A DNA stretch of 5,769 nucleotides from JBBTCJ01 sp038043285 (GCA_038043285.1 JBBTCJ010000112.1:1-5769), one strand, 5' to 3'; counted from the stretch's first letter, positions 1 to 5,721 are shown. Numbers and translations are program-made. Notes: a model not told the origin generated them from the sequence alone.

Positions 1-842
1 TTCCACTTCCGTGCGACGGCCCGTTCGCGCAGGCGGCCGTTGTGGGCTTTTGAGCCGGTGAAGTACTGCAACGCTGCTCCGAAGGAATCGCTTTCCACGA
101 CGCGAAGGTCGATCTGCAGCTCGCGCCCGCCTCCCGCGTCCACGGTGACCGATCCCTTGGTTCCCCCCGACGCCAGCACGCGGCGCACGCCCTCCAAACC
201 GATGAACTGCCGCACGACCGCCGCTCCGTCGTCGGCGTCGCAGAGAAGGTCCACGTCGCCGACGGTCTCCGCGCCGCGGCGCAATGACCCGCCAATGGCG
301 ACGTTCCGCACGCCGGGGAACTCTGCGACGCGCCGCACAAGTTCCTCCGCGACGGGAAGCGCAATGCCCAGCGGCGTCCGCCCCGCACTGCTCTCCAGAA
401 ACGCGATCCCGTCGGCGATCTTCTTGACGCTCGCCTCTCCCATGCCCGGAAGCTGCGCCAGCGCCCCGGATGCCACGACCTTCTTGAGGTCGTCCAGGTG
501 ACCGACCTTCAGTTCGCGGTAAACCAGTCCTACTTTCTTCGGTCCCATGCCGGGAATTTCCAGGAGTTTCGGCAATCCCGGCGGAAACTTCGCCTCCAGT
601 TCGTCGAGCAGCGGTATTCGCCCGGTCGTCAGGAACTGCTGGATGCGCTCGGCGGTCCCCTTGCCGATCCCCGACAACTCGGTCAATCGCTGCTCCGCGG
701 CGACGGTGGCCACGTCTTCGGAGAGATCTTCAAGGGTCCGCGCCGCGCGACGATAGGAACTGATACGGAATGTGTCCGCCCCGTCGATCTCCAGAAGATC
801 CGCGATCTGTTCGAAGGCGCGAACCAGTTCCGCGTTGATCAT
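1..842 (-). CDS. polX: DNA polymerase/3'-5' exonuclease PolX, N-terminal part (cut by window edge)
   Basis: Bacterial family X DNA polymerase, a cytoplasmic gap-filling enzyme of base-excision repair. The frame is open from an ATG at 842 to the window edge, giving 280 codons. Residues 1-80 (MINAELVRAFEQIADLLEI...) form the 8-kDa-like helical domain. Helix-hairpin-helix turns lie at LSGIGKGTA (56-64), IPGMGPKKV (96-104) and LPGMGEASV (131-139). The nucleotidyltransferase motif GGSLRRG...GDVD at 184-198 supplies metal-binding D196 and D198, and D245 (QIDLR) completes the triad. The YFTGSKAHN signature of bacterial PolX follows at 260-268. Family members are usually about 570-590 residues with a C-terminal PHP phosphoesterase domain; that half would lie to the left, outside the window. 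An AGGA at 853-856 lies 10 bases before the start. The gene follows the 317-residue exported protein by 83 bases on the same strand. Identity is certain; intactness of the rest cannot be seen. Confidence 0.96.
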   Translation of the reverse strand, partial: MINAELVRAFEQIADLLEIDGADTFRISSYRRAARTLEDLSEDVATVAAEQRLTELSGIGKGTAERIQQFLTTGRIPLLDELEAKFPPGLPKLLEIPGMGPKKVGLVYRELKVGHLDDLKKVVASGALAQLPGMGEASVKKIADGIAFLESSAGRTPLGIALPVAEELVRRVAEFPGVRNVAIGGSLRRGAETVGDVDLLCDADDGAAVVRQFIGLEGVRRVLASGGTKGSVTVDAGGGRELQIDLRVVESDSFGAALQYFTGSKAHNGRLRERAVARKW

Positions 843-925
843 GGCGCAGCGGTCCTGAGGTGCTTGATCCGTTGAAGCCGGCCCGAGAAAGCCATCGAAC
901 GATTCGCCACACGTCAGGCAACGCC

Positions 926-1879
926 CTATTTGCGGAGGTTGCCCAAATCCATTTGGTGCATGGCCGAGCGGACCAAAAGAAAATTGCGACCCTCGAAAGC
1001 CGTGACTTCGCCGGAAACCAGGAACACCGCATCGGCTGGGTTACGCTGGGTGTATTGGACCATTTGTTCCAACGGCTGATTCGGCAGCGCCCGCAGATCG
1101 AGTTCCAGTCCCTCGGGATCGTTGGACTCCTGCACCAGCGCCCACCACGATCCTTGACGCACCAGTCTGGCGGGTTTTGCGCCCAGCGCCGTACCGTCGA
1201 GAAACACGATTCGGCCGAGGGTGGTCGCGGCGGCCTGGGGGGCCTTCGCGTCGGTTCCGCCGCTCCCCAGAGCCACCCGCTCCGGCTGCTGTTCTCGAAG
1301 CACCGCGAGGACGTCATTGGCCGATGCGTCGGATGGAGTGGCGGGCGGCTTGGATGCCTTGGAATCCGTCTCATTCCCGGCGGCGCTGGTCGACGGTTGT
1401 TCCCGACCGGCGCTGCGTACCAACAGGTAATTTTCCCCGTCAAAGACGGTGAATTCGCCGCTGAGCAGGAAGCGGATTTTCAGCGACGCCGCCCTGGCGA
1501 CGCGAACCATTTGCTCCAGAGCGACGTTGGGGAGCAGGCGATAGGACTCCTCCGCTTCGCCGGCGAGATTGACCCTCCACCATTCGCCTTCCTGCACAAG
1601 CGACGCGCTTCGATCCACGACCGTAGATCCTTCGGGCATCAACGGATGCTTGCGGGACGAAGCGCTTCGTTCCGGCGCCGATGCCGGCGGAATCACGTCA
1701 TTGGGAGGCCGACTCCGCCGCAATGCTTCCAGAATGTCGTCCGGAGTCGGCGCTCGACCGACTTGCCGATCGCGGGTTGGTGGCGACGGGTTTTGGCGGA
1801 GCGGCTCCGACGCTCGTGCGGCAGAAACCGCCAAAGCCATCGCGACCATGCCGACCACCCTGGATCGAAACTGTTTCAT
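926..1879 (-). CDS. Exported protein with two tandem copies of an uncharacterised module
   Basis: I do not recognise a named family. The chosen ATG (1877-1879) gives 317 residues beginning with a good signal peptide: basic MKQFRSR, hydrophobic VVGMVAMALAVSA, and an ARA cleavage site near residue 23, so the product should be periplasmic or outside the cell. The same frame stays open upstream to 2017, but that extension would bury the signal peptide. The mature protein is two copies of one module: residues 45-157 and 187-306, joined by a Ser/Ala/Pro-rich linker (158-186). Both copies carry LV..G.WW, LPN..LEQMV and FL.SGE.T.F.G.N.LLVRSA in the same order. My recollection is that planctomycete hypothetical proteins carry a similar LPN...SGE...NYLL segment; this needs a search. 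There is no clear ribosome-binding site directly before the ATG, but an upstream 32-codon ORF ends in an ATGA overlap with it, suggesting coupled translation. No enzymatic motif is visible. The gene is real with high confidence; its function is unknown. Confidence 0.88.
   Translation of the reverse strand: MKQFRSRVVGMVAMALAVSAARASEPLRQNPSPPTRDRQVGRAPTPDDILEALRRSRPPNDVIPPASAPERSASSRKHPLMPEGSTVVDRSASLVQEGEWWRVNLAGEAEESYRLLPNVALEQMVRVARAASLKIRFLLSGEFTVFDGENYLLVRSAGREQPSTSAAGNETDSKASKPPATPSDASANDVLAVLREQQPERVALGSGGTDAKAPQAAATTLGRIVFLDGTALGAKPARLVRQGSWWALVQESNDPEGLELDLRALPNQPLEQMVQYTQRNPADAVFLVSGEVTAFEGRNFLLVRSAMHQMDLGNLRK
962..1321 (-). repeat. Tandem protein module, copy B
   Basis: Encodes residues 187-306 of the same protein. 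It begins ANDVLAVLREQQPE, continues with RIVFLDGTALGAKPARLV, RQGSWW, ALPNQPLEQMV, and closes with FLVSGEVTAFEGRN then FLLVRSA. It aligns with copy A through the LEQMV and LLVRSA anchors with only small gaps. A short 11-residue tail (MHQMDLGNLRK) follows before the TAG stop. Confidence 0.85.
1409..1747 (-). repeat. Tandem protein module, copy A
   Basis: Encodes residues 45-157 of the 317-residue exported protein. Its landmarks are TPDDILEALR, the LVQEGEWW strand pair, LLPNVALEQMV, and FLLSGEFTVFDGENYLLVRSA split over the last 22 residues. The same landmarks recur in order in copy B. Copy A has a Ser/Pro-rich stretch between its first helix and the core. The two copies are clearly related at the protein level but diverged, so the duplication is not recent. 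Confidence 0.85.
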
Positions 1880-1974
1880 CGCTGGAGCCGGTACGGGATT
1901 CGAAGAGCGGTTCGGCAGTCGTTGACGCTCCTCGAATTCACCCTTGCAAGAGTATCGGGCTGTTGCGGCGACAT
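1876..1974 (-). CDS. Possible 32-codon leader ORF translationally coupled to the exported duplicated-module gene
   Basis: This small ORF (MSPQQPDTLARVNSRSVNDC followed by RTALRIPYRLQR) starts at ATG 1974, 47 bases after the stop of the 502-residue gene upstream. It is preceded by GGAGG six bases before the ATG, the best-placed ribosome-binding site in this left-hand gene cluster. Its TGA (1876-1878) overlaps the ATG of the 317-residue gene (1877-1879) as ATGA, and that gene lacks a convincing site of its own. The peptide is polar and basic, with no membrane segment and no obvious run of one amino acid that would mark a classical attenuation leader. It could be a coupling device, or a chance ORF whose ribosome-binding site is fortuitous. 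Confidence 0.42.
   Translation of the reverse strand: MSPQQPDTLARVNSRSVNDCRTALRIPYRLQR
1898..1937 (-). repeat. Near-perfect 12-bp inverted repeat (RNA hairpin or operator) upstream of the exported protein gene
   Basis: On the minus strand ATTCGAGGAGCG (1937-1926) pairs with CGCTCTTCGAAT (1909-1898) across a 16-base loop. Eleven pairs are Watson-Crick and one is G-U. The element lies inside the leader ORF and ends 18 bases before the ATG of the 317-residue gene. No T-run follows, so it is not a standard intrinsic terminator. It could be a translational control hairpin that ribosomes on the leader ORF would open, or a dyad binding site. Confidence 0.5.
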
Positions 1975-1980
1975 GTCCAG

Positions 1981-1985
1981 CCTCC
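1981..1985 (-). promoter_or_regulatory. Strong Shine-Dalgarno site (GGAGG) before the leader ORF
   Basis: The minus strand reads ACGAGGAGG then CTGGAC then ATG, a near-perfect site at a six-base spacing from the ATG at 1974. It sits 95 bases or more ahead of the signal-peptide-bearing ATG of the 317-residue gene, in a different reading frame. It therefore supports translation of the leader ORF rather than a longer form of the main gene. Confidence 0.5.
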
Positions 1986-2021
1986 TCGTCATACGCGCGG
2001 TCCACACGGCAGTGCACGAGT

Positions 2022-3530
2022 TCACGGTGCGTTTCTTTCGGTGCGAACTTCCTTCGGCGTGTTCCGCATGGTCTCCAGCGCCGCCAGGTTCTGTCGAACG
2101 GCCTCCGGAGAATAACTCAACACCACCCAGTGATGGCTGAGTCCGATCGCCGGACCCTGGATCCCGATGAAGAGATACCAGACGCCCTCGTCGGTATGGC
2201 GAAGGCGGACCGAGCCTTCCTCTTCCAACTGCCGTTGCCATACGGTGCACAGCTTGTCCACCGCACGGCGTAGTTCGTCGGGTTCCGAGGCGATCGGGGC
2301 CGCCACCGTCCACATCAGTGGAAGGGGCAACGGGTGCGGTGGAGCGTCGTGTATCAGAAGTCCTCGCCCCAGACGCGAAAGAATCTCGCTACGGACGTCC
2401 ACGCCGGACTCATTCTGCACGACCTGCCAATAGCGTCGCAGTTGCTCCGCATTGCCCGGGGATTGGGACGCCAGCCAGGACTCGGCCACGCCGCTCGCCG
2501 CCCGCTCAGGCTCGACGTCCAGCAGGGCGTACCCGCGCGCCTGCGCCGGAACAAGCTCCGCCGCCCCGACGCCGACCAACTCTTCCACCGTCAGCGTCCG
2601 CGACCAGTCCTCGCTACCGACGCGCGTCGCGCCCCGGACGACCATCGCACGATCTTGGCGCTGAAGCGTCCACAACCCCCGATCGACCTGGTCCAGGCCC
2701 AAGGCCTCGCGGACGTCGACGATCTTGCGGCGCAACGACTCATCCCCAGTCTCCCGGATCCGATCGAAGCGAAGGTGGACCGCGACCATCGCTTCGCTGC
2801 CACGCGCCGCTCCGAACGCCCGTGCACACCACGGATCGCCCATCAGCGACGACGCCCCGCTGTCGATTACGTCCACCACGCGATCGAAACTCCCGTCGCC
2901 CACGGCCACGACGTACCACTGACCCACCGCCCCCCACGTCAATACCCACCAATCGGGCATTCGTGAGTCGCGCAGCGTGAACCGCTTCCGCTCGCCCACC
3001 GTCGACGCCGCCAGCACTGATTCCGCGCTGTTGGTGTACCTGTTGAGCAGGCGTTGGATGCGATGCTCGATAGGCCCGACTTGCGACCCCGCTCGCAGGA
3101 TCAATGCCCCATGCAATCCGCTCAGGCGATGTCCGCCGTCGGCCAGCTTGGAGGTCTGCACGTCGAACACCGCTGCCGCGTGGGGGTAGTCCAGCAGCAC
3201 CCCCAAACCCGCCAGCGCCTCGATCCACCCCCGACACTCCGCATCGACCGTGGACAGAAGTCCAAGCGAGCCGGCCTGGTCAACCAGGAAAGTTGCCATC
3301 CCCAGCGACGAACCGCGCTCCGGCGCTCTGCCCTGCCCGGCGTCCACGAACCAGGCGACCGCTACGTCTGAGGAGACGACCTGGAGCAGCTCTGGCGGCA
3401 GCGCATCGGCTTCGCGGATCCCGGCGAACGCGACCGCGACGACCAGGGACCAGAGCGGCGACAGCGTCGTCCGAGACGTGCCGTCCCGGCGGCGTGGAAT
3501 GCGGTTCATCGTCTCCGTTGGCGTCACCAT
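2022..3530 (-). CDS. Large exported protein of unknown function
   Basis: A 502-residue protein that I cannot assign to a named family. A signal peptide is visible: Arg-rich residues 10-20, a hydrophobic stretch LWSLVVAVAFAGI (26-38), and a likely ADA cleavage before LPPEL at about 43. The mature part begins LPPELLQVVSSDVAVAWFVD, a style common in planctomycete exported proteins of about 500-600 residues (compare DUF3352-like proteins; this is an analogy, not a match). It alternates beta-rich and helical stretches, including WWVLTWGAVGQWYVVAVGDG (194-213), VDVREALGLDQVD (271-283) and TDEGVWYLFIGIQGPAIGLS (446-465). There are no Cys pairs and no catalytic motif. Two starts are possible: ATG 3530, used here, and ATG 3509 (MNRIPRRR), which has a GGAG only 3 bases upstream and keeps the whole signal peptide. 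It is the first minus-strand gene of the left cluster, followed after 142 bases by the duplicated-module gene. Confidence 0.88.
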   Translation of the reverse strand: MVTPTETMNRIPRRRDGTSRTTLSPLWSLVVAVAFAGIREADALPPELLQVVSSDVAVAWFVDAGQGRAPERGSSLGMATFLVDQAGSLGLLSTVDAECRGWIEALAGLGVLLDYPHAAAVFDVQTSKLADGGHRLSGLHGALILRAGSQVGPIEHRIQRLLNRYTNSAESVLAASTVGERKRFTLRDSRMPDWWVLTWGAVGQWYVVAVGDGSFDRVVDVIDSGASSLMGDPWCARAFGAARGSEAMVAVHLRFDRIRETGDESLRRKIVDVREALGLDQVDRGLWTLQRQDRAMVVRGATRVGSEDWSRTLTVEELVGVGAAELVPAQARGYALLDVEPERAASGVAESWLASQSPGNAEQLRRYWQVVQNESGVDVRSEILSRLGRGLLIHDAPPHPLPLPLMWTVAAPIASEPDELRRAVDKLCTVWQRQLEEEGSVRLRHTDEGVWYLFIGIQGPAIGLSHHWVVLSYSPEAVRQNLAALETMRNTPKEVRTERNAP

Positions 3531-3611
3531 GCACGGTCCATGTTATACGCAAGACTGGCCGCACGACGACCCTGCGACGTGGAAAACTGTGTTTCTCAGC
3601 CAAACCCGCGT

Positions 3612-3640
3612 TTGTCCGCGCCGCCCGTGCCGGATATGAT
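3612..3640 (+). promoter_or_regulatory. Candidate sigma70-type promoter for the zinc-ribbon gene and mutY
   Basis: A -35 hexamer TTGTCC (3612-3617, 4 of 6 consensus bases) is separated by exactly 17 bases from TATGAT (3635-3640, 5 of 6 consensus bases). AT-rich hexamers are scarce in this GC-rich sequence, which adds some weight. Transcription would begin near 3647 and leave a leader of about 240 bases before the start at 3887. This is a consensus match only. Confidence 0.42.
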
Positions 3641-3645
3641 GGCTT

Positions 3646-3664
3646 CGGATCGAATCCCGATCCG
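3646..3664. repeat. Perfect 7-bp dyad at the expected transcription start
   Basis: CGGATCG (3646-3652) and CGATCCG (3658-3664) are perfect inverted repeats around a 5-base loop, AATCC. The dyad starts six bases after the candidate -10 box and covers the predicted start point. It could be an operator or a 5'-end RNA hairpin. It is followed by a smaller CCGA/TCGG stem at about 3671-3682. Confidence 0.45.
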
Positions 3665-3693
3665 CCGACGCCGACGAGTCGGGGCGGCGTCAA

Positions 3694-3716
3694 CTCATCC
3701 CCGCAAGGGAGAGGGG
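3694..3716. repeat. C-rich/G-rich hairpin repeat unit, copy 1
   Basis: CTCATCCCCGCAAGGGAGAG followed by GGG. TCCC pairs with GGGA around CGCAA, with imperfect outer pairing. It shares TCCCCGC...AGGGAGA with a second unit about 160 bases downstream. Sequences of this style are often dispersed intergenic repeats in GC-rich bacteria. There is no T-run, so a terminator role is not supported. Confidence 0.4.
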
Positions 3717-3854
3717 AAGCCAAGGCGCGCAACGTCCCCGATCATGCGGCGGACGACCCTTGGGGCGCGTCCGACGTTTCATGTGTGTTGCACGCCAAAG
3801 CAGAGCGTAGCAGCCTGGAGTTCTGCTCTCCGTCTGATCATGCGCTCTGCCGCT

Positions 3855-3880
3855 TGATCTTCCCCGCGTGAGGGAGATTC
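3855..3880. repeat. C-rich/G-rich hairpin repeat unit, copy 2
   Basis: The core TCCCCGCGTGAGGGAGA (3861-3877) matches copy 1 except for two extra bases in the loop. Flanking ATC and GAT extend the stem with one bulged T. The right arm AGGGAG (3871-3876) is also the only purine-rich stretch at a usable distance (10 bases) before the TTG start at 3887. The hairpin could therefore hide the ribosome-binding site of the zinc-ribbon gene. Confidence 0.4.
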
Positions 3881-3886
3881 AAGAGG

Positions 3887-4162
3887 TTGCGACGGGACGA
3901 ATGCGCGGTCGCCGGCCCATTCGGCGCCAATGCCGGCGGTGCGCCGGGCCGCCTCGGGTGGAGCCTGGTGTTGATCAGCTTTGTGGGTGCTTCCCTCGCT
4001 CTCGACGACCGCCCCATTGCGGTGATCCTGGTCATCGTCGTGTTGATCCTCGCCATCGGCATGTTGCGCCGCCCCTCGATGCGCTGCCCGCGTTGCCAAC
4101 AAGTCAATCGTGAACAAGCGGTTTTCTGCGCCCAGTGCGGCCAGCGGTTGCCCGGACGATGA
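3887..4162 (+). CDS. Small two-helix membrane protein with C-terminal zinc ribbon
   Basis: A 91-residue protein with two hydrophobic segments, WSLVLISFVGASLAL (25-39) and AVILVIVVLILAIGML (45-60), separated by a short DDRP turn. A C-terminal zinc ribbon follows, CPRC (67-70) and CAQC (81-84), which fits one zinc bound by four Cys. Both termini would be on the same side of the membrane; the Arg residues after helix 2 favour a cytoplasmic zinc ribbon. The start is TTG 3887, because TGA at 3869-3871 closes the frame and no ATG precedes the first helix. Its TGA overlaps the upstream mutY ATG as ATGA, so the two may be co-translated. Residues 1-23 are Gly/Ala-rich and the true start could be a later GTG or TTG at 3968-3973. 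I do not recognise the family; small zinc-ribbon membrane proteins are common and mostly unstudied. Coding status is well supported by the helix and Cys pattern. Confidence 0.8.
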   Translation: MRRDECAVAGPFGANAGGAPGRLGWSLVLISFVGASLALDDRPIAVILVIVVLILAIGMLRRPSMRCPRCQQVNREQAVFCAQCGQRLPGR

Positions 4163-5721
4163 GTAAGCGGCCCCGTCGCCGATCGACGCGCCGTGCGGCG
4201 CTTCGGCGGGAGCAGGGCGCGCCGCGACGGGGAGGGAGCGGTGCGGTCTCCCGGCGACGCTCGATCCCTCCTGCGCCGACGCAACCGGGACTTGCGAACT
4301 TGATACCCAGGCCGGCGAAGACGAGGAGGGCGACTTGTTTGCCTCTGCCTGGTGAGCTTTCTTCGACCACTTTCACCGCCGTCCGCCGCAAGTTGCTCTC
4401 CTGGTACGACCGCCGCCGCCGCGATCTTCCCTGGCGTCGCCGTGCGCACGACGCCTATGCCCAGTGGGTTGCGGAAATCATGTTGCAGCAGACGCGCGTG
4501 GAGACGGTGATGCACTACTACGAACCGTTCTTGCAACGGTTTCCCGACGTGGCCGCGCTGGCCCTCGCCGATCGTTCCCAGGTGATGAAAGCATGGGAAG
4601 GTCTGGGGTACTACCGACGCGCCTTGCACCTGCACGAAGCCGCACGGGTCGTCCATCGGCGCGGCGGCGAATTGCCGCGAAGGTTGGACGAATGGCGGGA
4701 ATTGCCCGGCGTGGGCGATTACACCGCCGCGGCCATCGCCTCCATCGCCCAAGGCGAGGCTGTCGCTGCGGTTGACGGCAACGTCGCCCGCGTCGTCGCC
4801 CGCGTGGCGGGTGTGACCGAAGACGTTCGCAGCCGAGACGGTCTCCGAACGATTCGGGCGCTCGGTGAAAGATTCCTCTCGCGGCGCCGCCCAGGTGATT
4901 TCAACCAGGCCTGGATGGACCTCGGCAGCATCGTCTGCACGCCGCGATTTCCCCACTGCCCGCAGTGTCCGCTCCGCGCGAATTGCTCAGCCGCTCGGTT
5001 GGGTCGGCAGGATGAGATTCCGGTGCGTGCCTGGCGAACGAAACCCCGGACCTTGCACCTCGTCGTCGCTGCTTTTCCCAACGCTGACCGCTTGCTGATG
5101 CGGCGACGGCCGGAGGGCGGACTCTGGTCGGGACTGTGGGAGTTGCCGAGCGTCGAGGTCGTCGCGCCGCCGGGCGTCGGCGCCTCCGGCGACGGCGTCG
5201 TCGTTGATCCGATCACGGCTCGCGTGATCGTCGGACTTGCCCGCGCGCACGGGCTGGCGACGCCCGGTTCGCCGACCCGGCTTGGCTCGATAACCCATGT
5301 GCTTACGCACCGCCGACTGCAATTCGAGGTGTTCCTTTGTCGGTGTGAACCACGGAAGGTTCGGCCTGCGCTGCGCCCGGGCGGGGCTGACCCCCTCGCT
5401 CATGCCGAGGCGCCACGAAGAGCGAGCCGCCGTCCGATGAACGCAATCTGCGGGTCGGAGTGCGTGGACCCCAACCGAGGGAAGCCGCCTTCGGGATCTT
5501 CGCGGCTGTTGTTGTTACCCGGGACGGTGCGCTGGGTGTCGGCGCGAGAGCGGAACGAGTTGCCAGTCTCGAGGGCCTACCGCCGCATTCTCGAGATGAT
5601 CGACGCGGCATCGCCGCCGGATCCCCGACGGAATGCCGGGGCGGAGAGCGTCGCCCCGCGCCCGGAACTCCGCGCGGTTGTCACGGACAGATCGCGGGGC
5701 AGGGGAAGGCGGCACCTTTGA
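4159..5721 (+). CDS. mutY: A/G-specific adenine DNA glycosylase MutY, with unusual extension and insertion
   Basis: Removes adenine mispaired with 8-oxoguanine or guanine in base-excision repair. Numbering is from ATG 4159 (520 residues; E. coli MutY has 350). The glycosylase domain starts at about 72 (FTAVRRKLLSWY..RRRDLPWR). Catalytic Glu is E107 in AEIMLQQTRVETV; the helix-hairpin-helix is LPGVGDYTA (182-190), and catalytic Asp is D206 in VDGNVARVVAR. The [4Fe-4S] ligands C260, C267, C270 and C276 show the exact C-x6-C-x2-C-x5-C spacing. The NUDIX-like 8-oxoG recognition domain follows: RRRPEGGLWSGLWELP (315-330), THVLTHRRLQFEVF (379-392) and TVRWVSARERNELPVSRAYR (456-475). Three oddities stand out. 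Residues 1-60 are extremely basic and low in complexity; TTG 4339 with AGGAGG upstream would give a normal 460-residue start. Residues about 399-453 are an insertion. Residues 482-520 are an extra tail overlapping the convergent gene. The enzyme core looks intact. Confidence 0.96.
   Translation: MSKRPRRRSTRRAALRREQGAPRRGGSGAVSRRRSIPPAPTQPGLANLIPRPAKTRRATCLPLPGELSSTTFTAVRRKLLSWYDRRRRDLPWRRRAHDAYAQWVAEIMLQQTRVETVMHYYEPFLQRFPDVAALALADRSQVMKAWEGLGYYRRALHLHEAARVVHRRGGELPRRLDEWRELPGVGDYTAAAIASIAQGEAVAAVDGNVARVVARVAGVTEDVRSRDGLRTIRALGERFLSRRRPGDFNQAWMDLGSIVCTPRFPHCPQCPLRANCSAARLGRQDEIPVRAWRTKPRTLHLVVAAFPNADRLLMRRRPEGGLWSGLWELPSVEVVAPPGVGASGDGVVVDPITARVIVGLARAHGLATPGSPTRLGSITHVLTHRRLQFEVFLCRCEPRKVRPALRPGGADPLAHAEAPRRASRRPMNAICGSECVDPNRGKPPSGSSRLLLLPGTVRWVSARERNELPVSRAYRRILEMIDAASPPDPRRNAGAESVAPRPELRAVVTDRSRGRGRRHL
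4324..4329 (+). promoter_or_regulatory. AGGAGG Shine-Dalgarno supporting an alternative mutY start at TTG 4339
   Basis: AGGAGG lies nine bases before TTG 4339, which is in frame with mutY and opens MPLPGELSSTTFTAVRRKLL, close to where MutY proteins normally begin. The ATG at 4159 has no comparable site. The codons just upstream (ATA, AGG AGG) are atypical for this gene, which fits an untranslated stretch. The alternative is that ATG 4159 is used by coupling to the zinc-ribbon gene. Confidence 0.5.
5353..5517 (+). repeat. Palindrome-rich in-frame insertion inside mutY
   Basis: This stretch of about 165 bases separates two conserved parts of the MutY C-terminal domain. It packs consecutive inverted repeats: GCCCGGGC (5375-5382); GGGG-CTGA-CCCC (5383-5394); CTCGCTC (5395-5401) with GAGCGAG (5420-5426); TCCGA...CGCA-ATC-TGCG...TCGGA (5433-5459); and GAAG-CCGC-CTTC (5481-5492). 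Its product is Arg/Pro/Ser-rich and unlike MutY. It has no stop in the mutY frame. It may be an inserted short palindromic element; no second copy is visible in the window. Confidence 0.5.

Larger units (their letters stand above)
3531..3886. other. Divergent intergenic region, 356 bases
   Basis: This separates the minus-strand cluster from the plus-strand zinc-ribbon/mutY pair. It contains a rightward promoter candidate, a short perfect dyad and two related hairpin sequences, listed separately. Open frames crossing it are Arg/Ser/Pro-rich with no recognisable domain or ribosome-binding site. For the leftward gene only a -10-like TATAAC (minus strand, 3547-3542) is visible, without a matching -35. 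The hexamer CCAAGG and its complement recur at about 3720 and 3760, and GATCATGCG occurs twice (near 3743 and 3837). I see no tRNA or conserved riboswitch core. Confidence 0.7.

Noticed and set aside
40..875. Plus-strand open frames (40-501 and 498-875) opposite polX
   Set aside because: The minus frame is continuous across this whole segment and carries the HhH, GS.RRG and YFTGSKAHN motifs of PolX. The plus frames are its shadows.
1880..2017. N-terminal extension of the duplicated-module protein to an upstream start at 2017
   Set aside because: It would put 46 polar residues before a clear signal peptide. The strong GGAGG in this gap serves a different frame.
860..2140. Long plus-strand open frame (426 codons) opposite the duplicated-module gene
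   Set aside because: It has no domain, signal peptide or ribosome-binding site, and its product is Arg/His-rich, typical of GC-rich antisense shadow. The minus-strand frame has a signal peptide and an internal protein repeat.
2318..2980. Plus-strand Arg/Pro-rich open frame opposite the 502-residue gene
   Set aside because: The composition is that of a shadow frame, and the opposite strand has a longer frame with a signal peptide and normal protein composition.
1..3530. A repair operon linking polX to the two exported proteins
   Set aside because: Same-strand adjacency alone does not show a shared function. The two upstream proteins carry signal peptides, so they act in a different compartment from PolX.
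3542..3547. TATAAC as a -10 box for the leftward gene cluster
   Set aside because: No -35-like hexamer lies 16-19 bases upstream and there is no extended -10. It would place transcription start about five bases before ATG 3530. It could serve ATG 3509, but the evidence is too thin to list.
3694..3720. Hairpin at 3694-3716 as an intrinsic terminator
   Set aside because: No T-run follows on either strand and the stem is imperfect.
3838..4956. Long minus-strand open frame (372 codons) opposite mutY and the zinc-ribbon gene
   Set aside because: The plus strand carries unmistakable MutY catalytic and zinc-ribbon motifs. The minus product has no recognisable motif and low-complexity Arg/Pro/Thr stretches.
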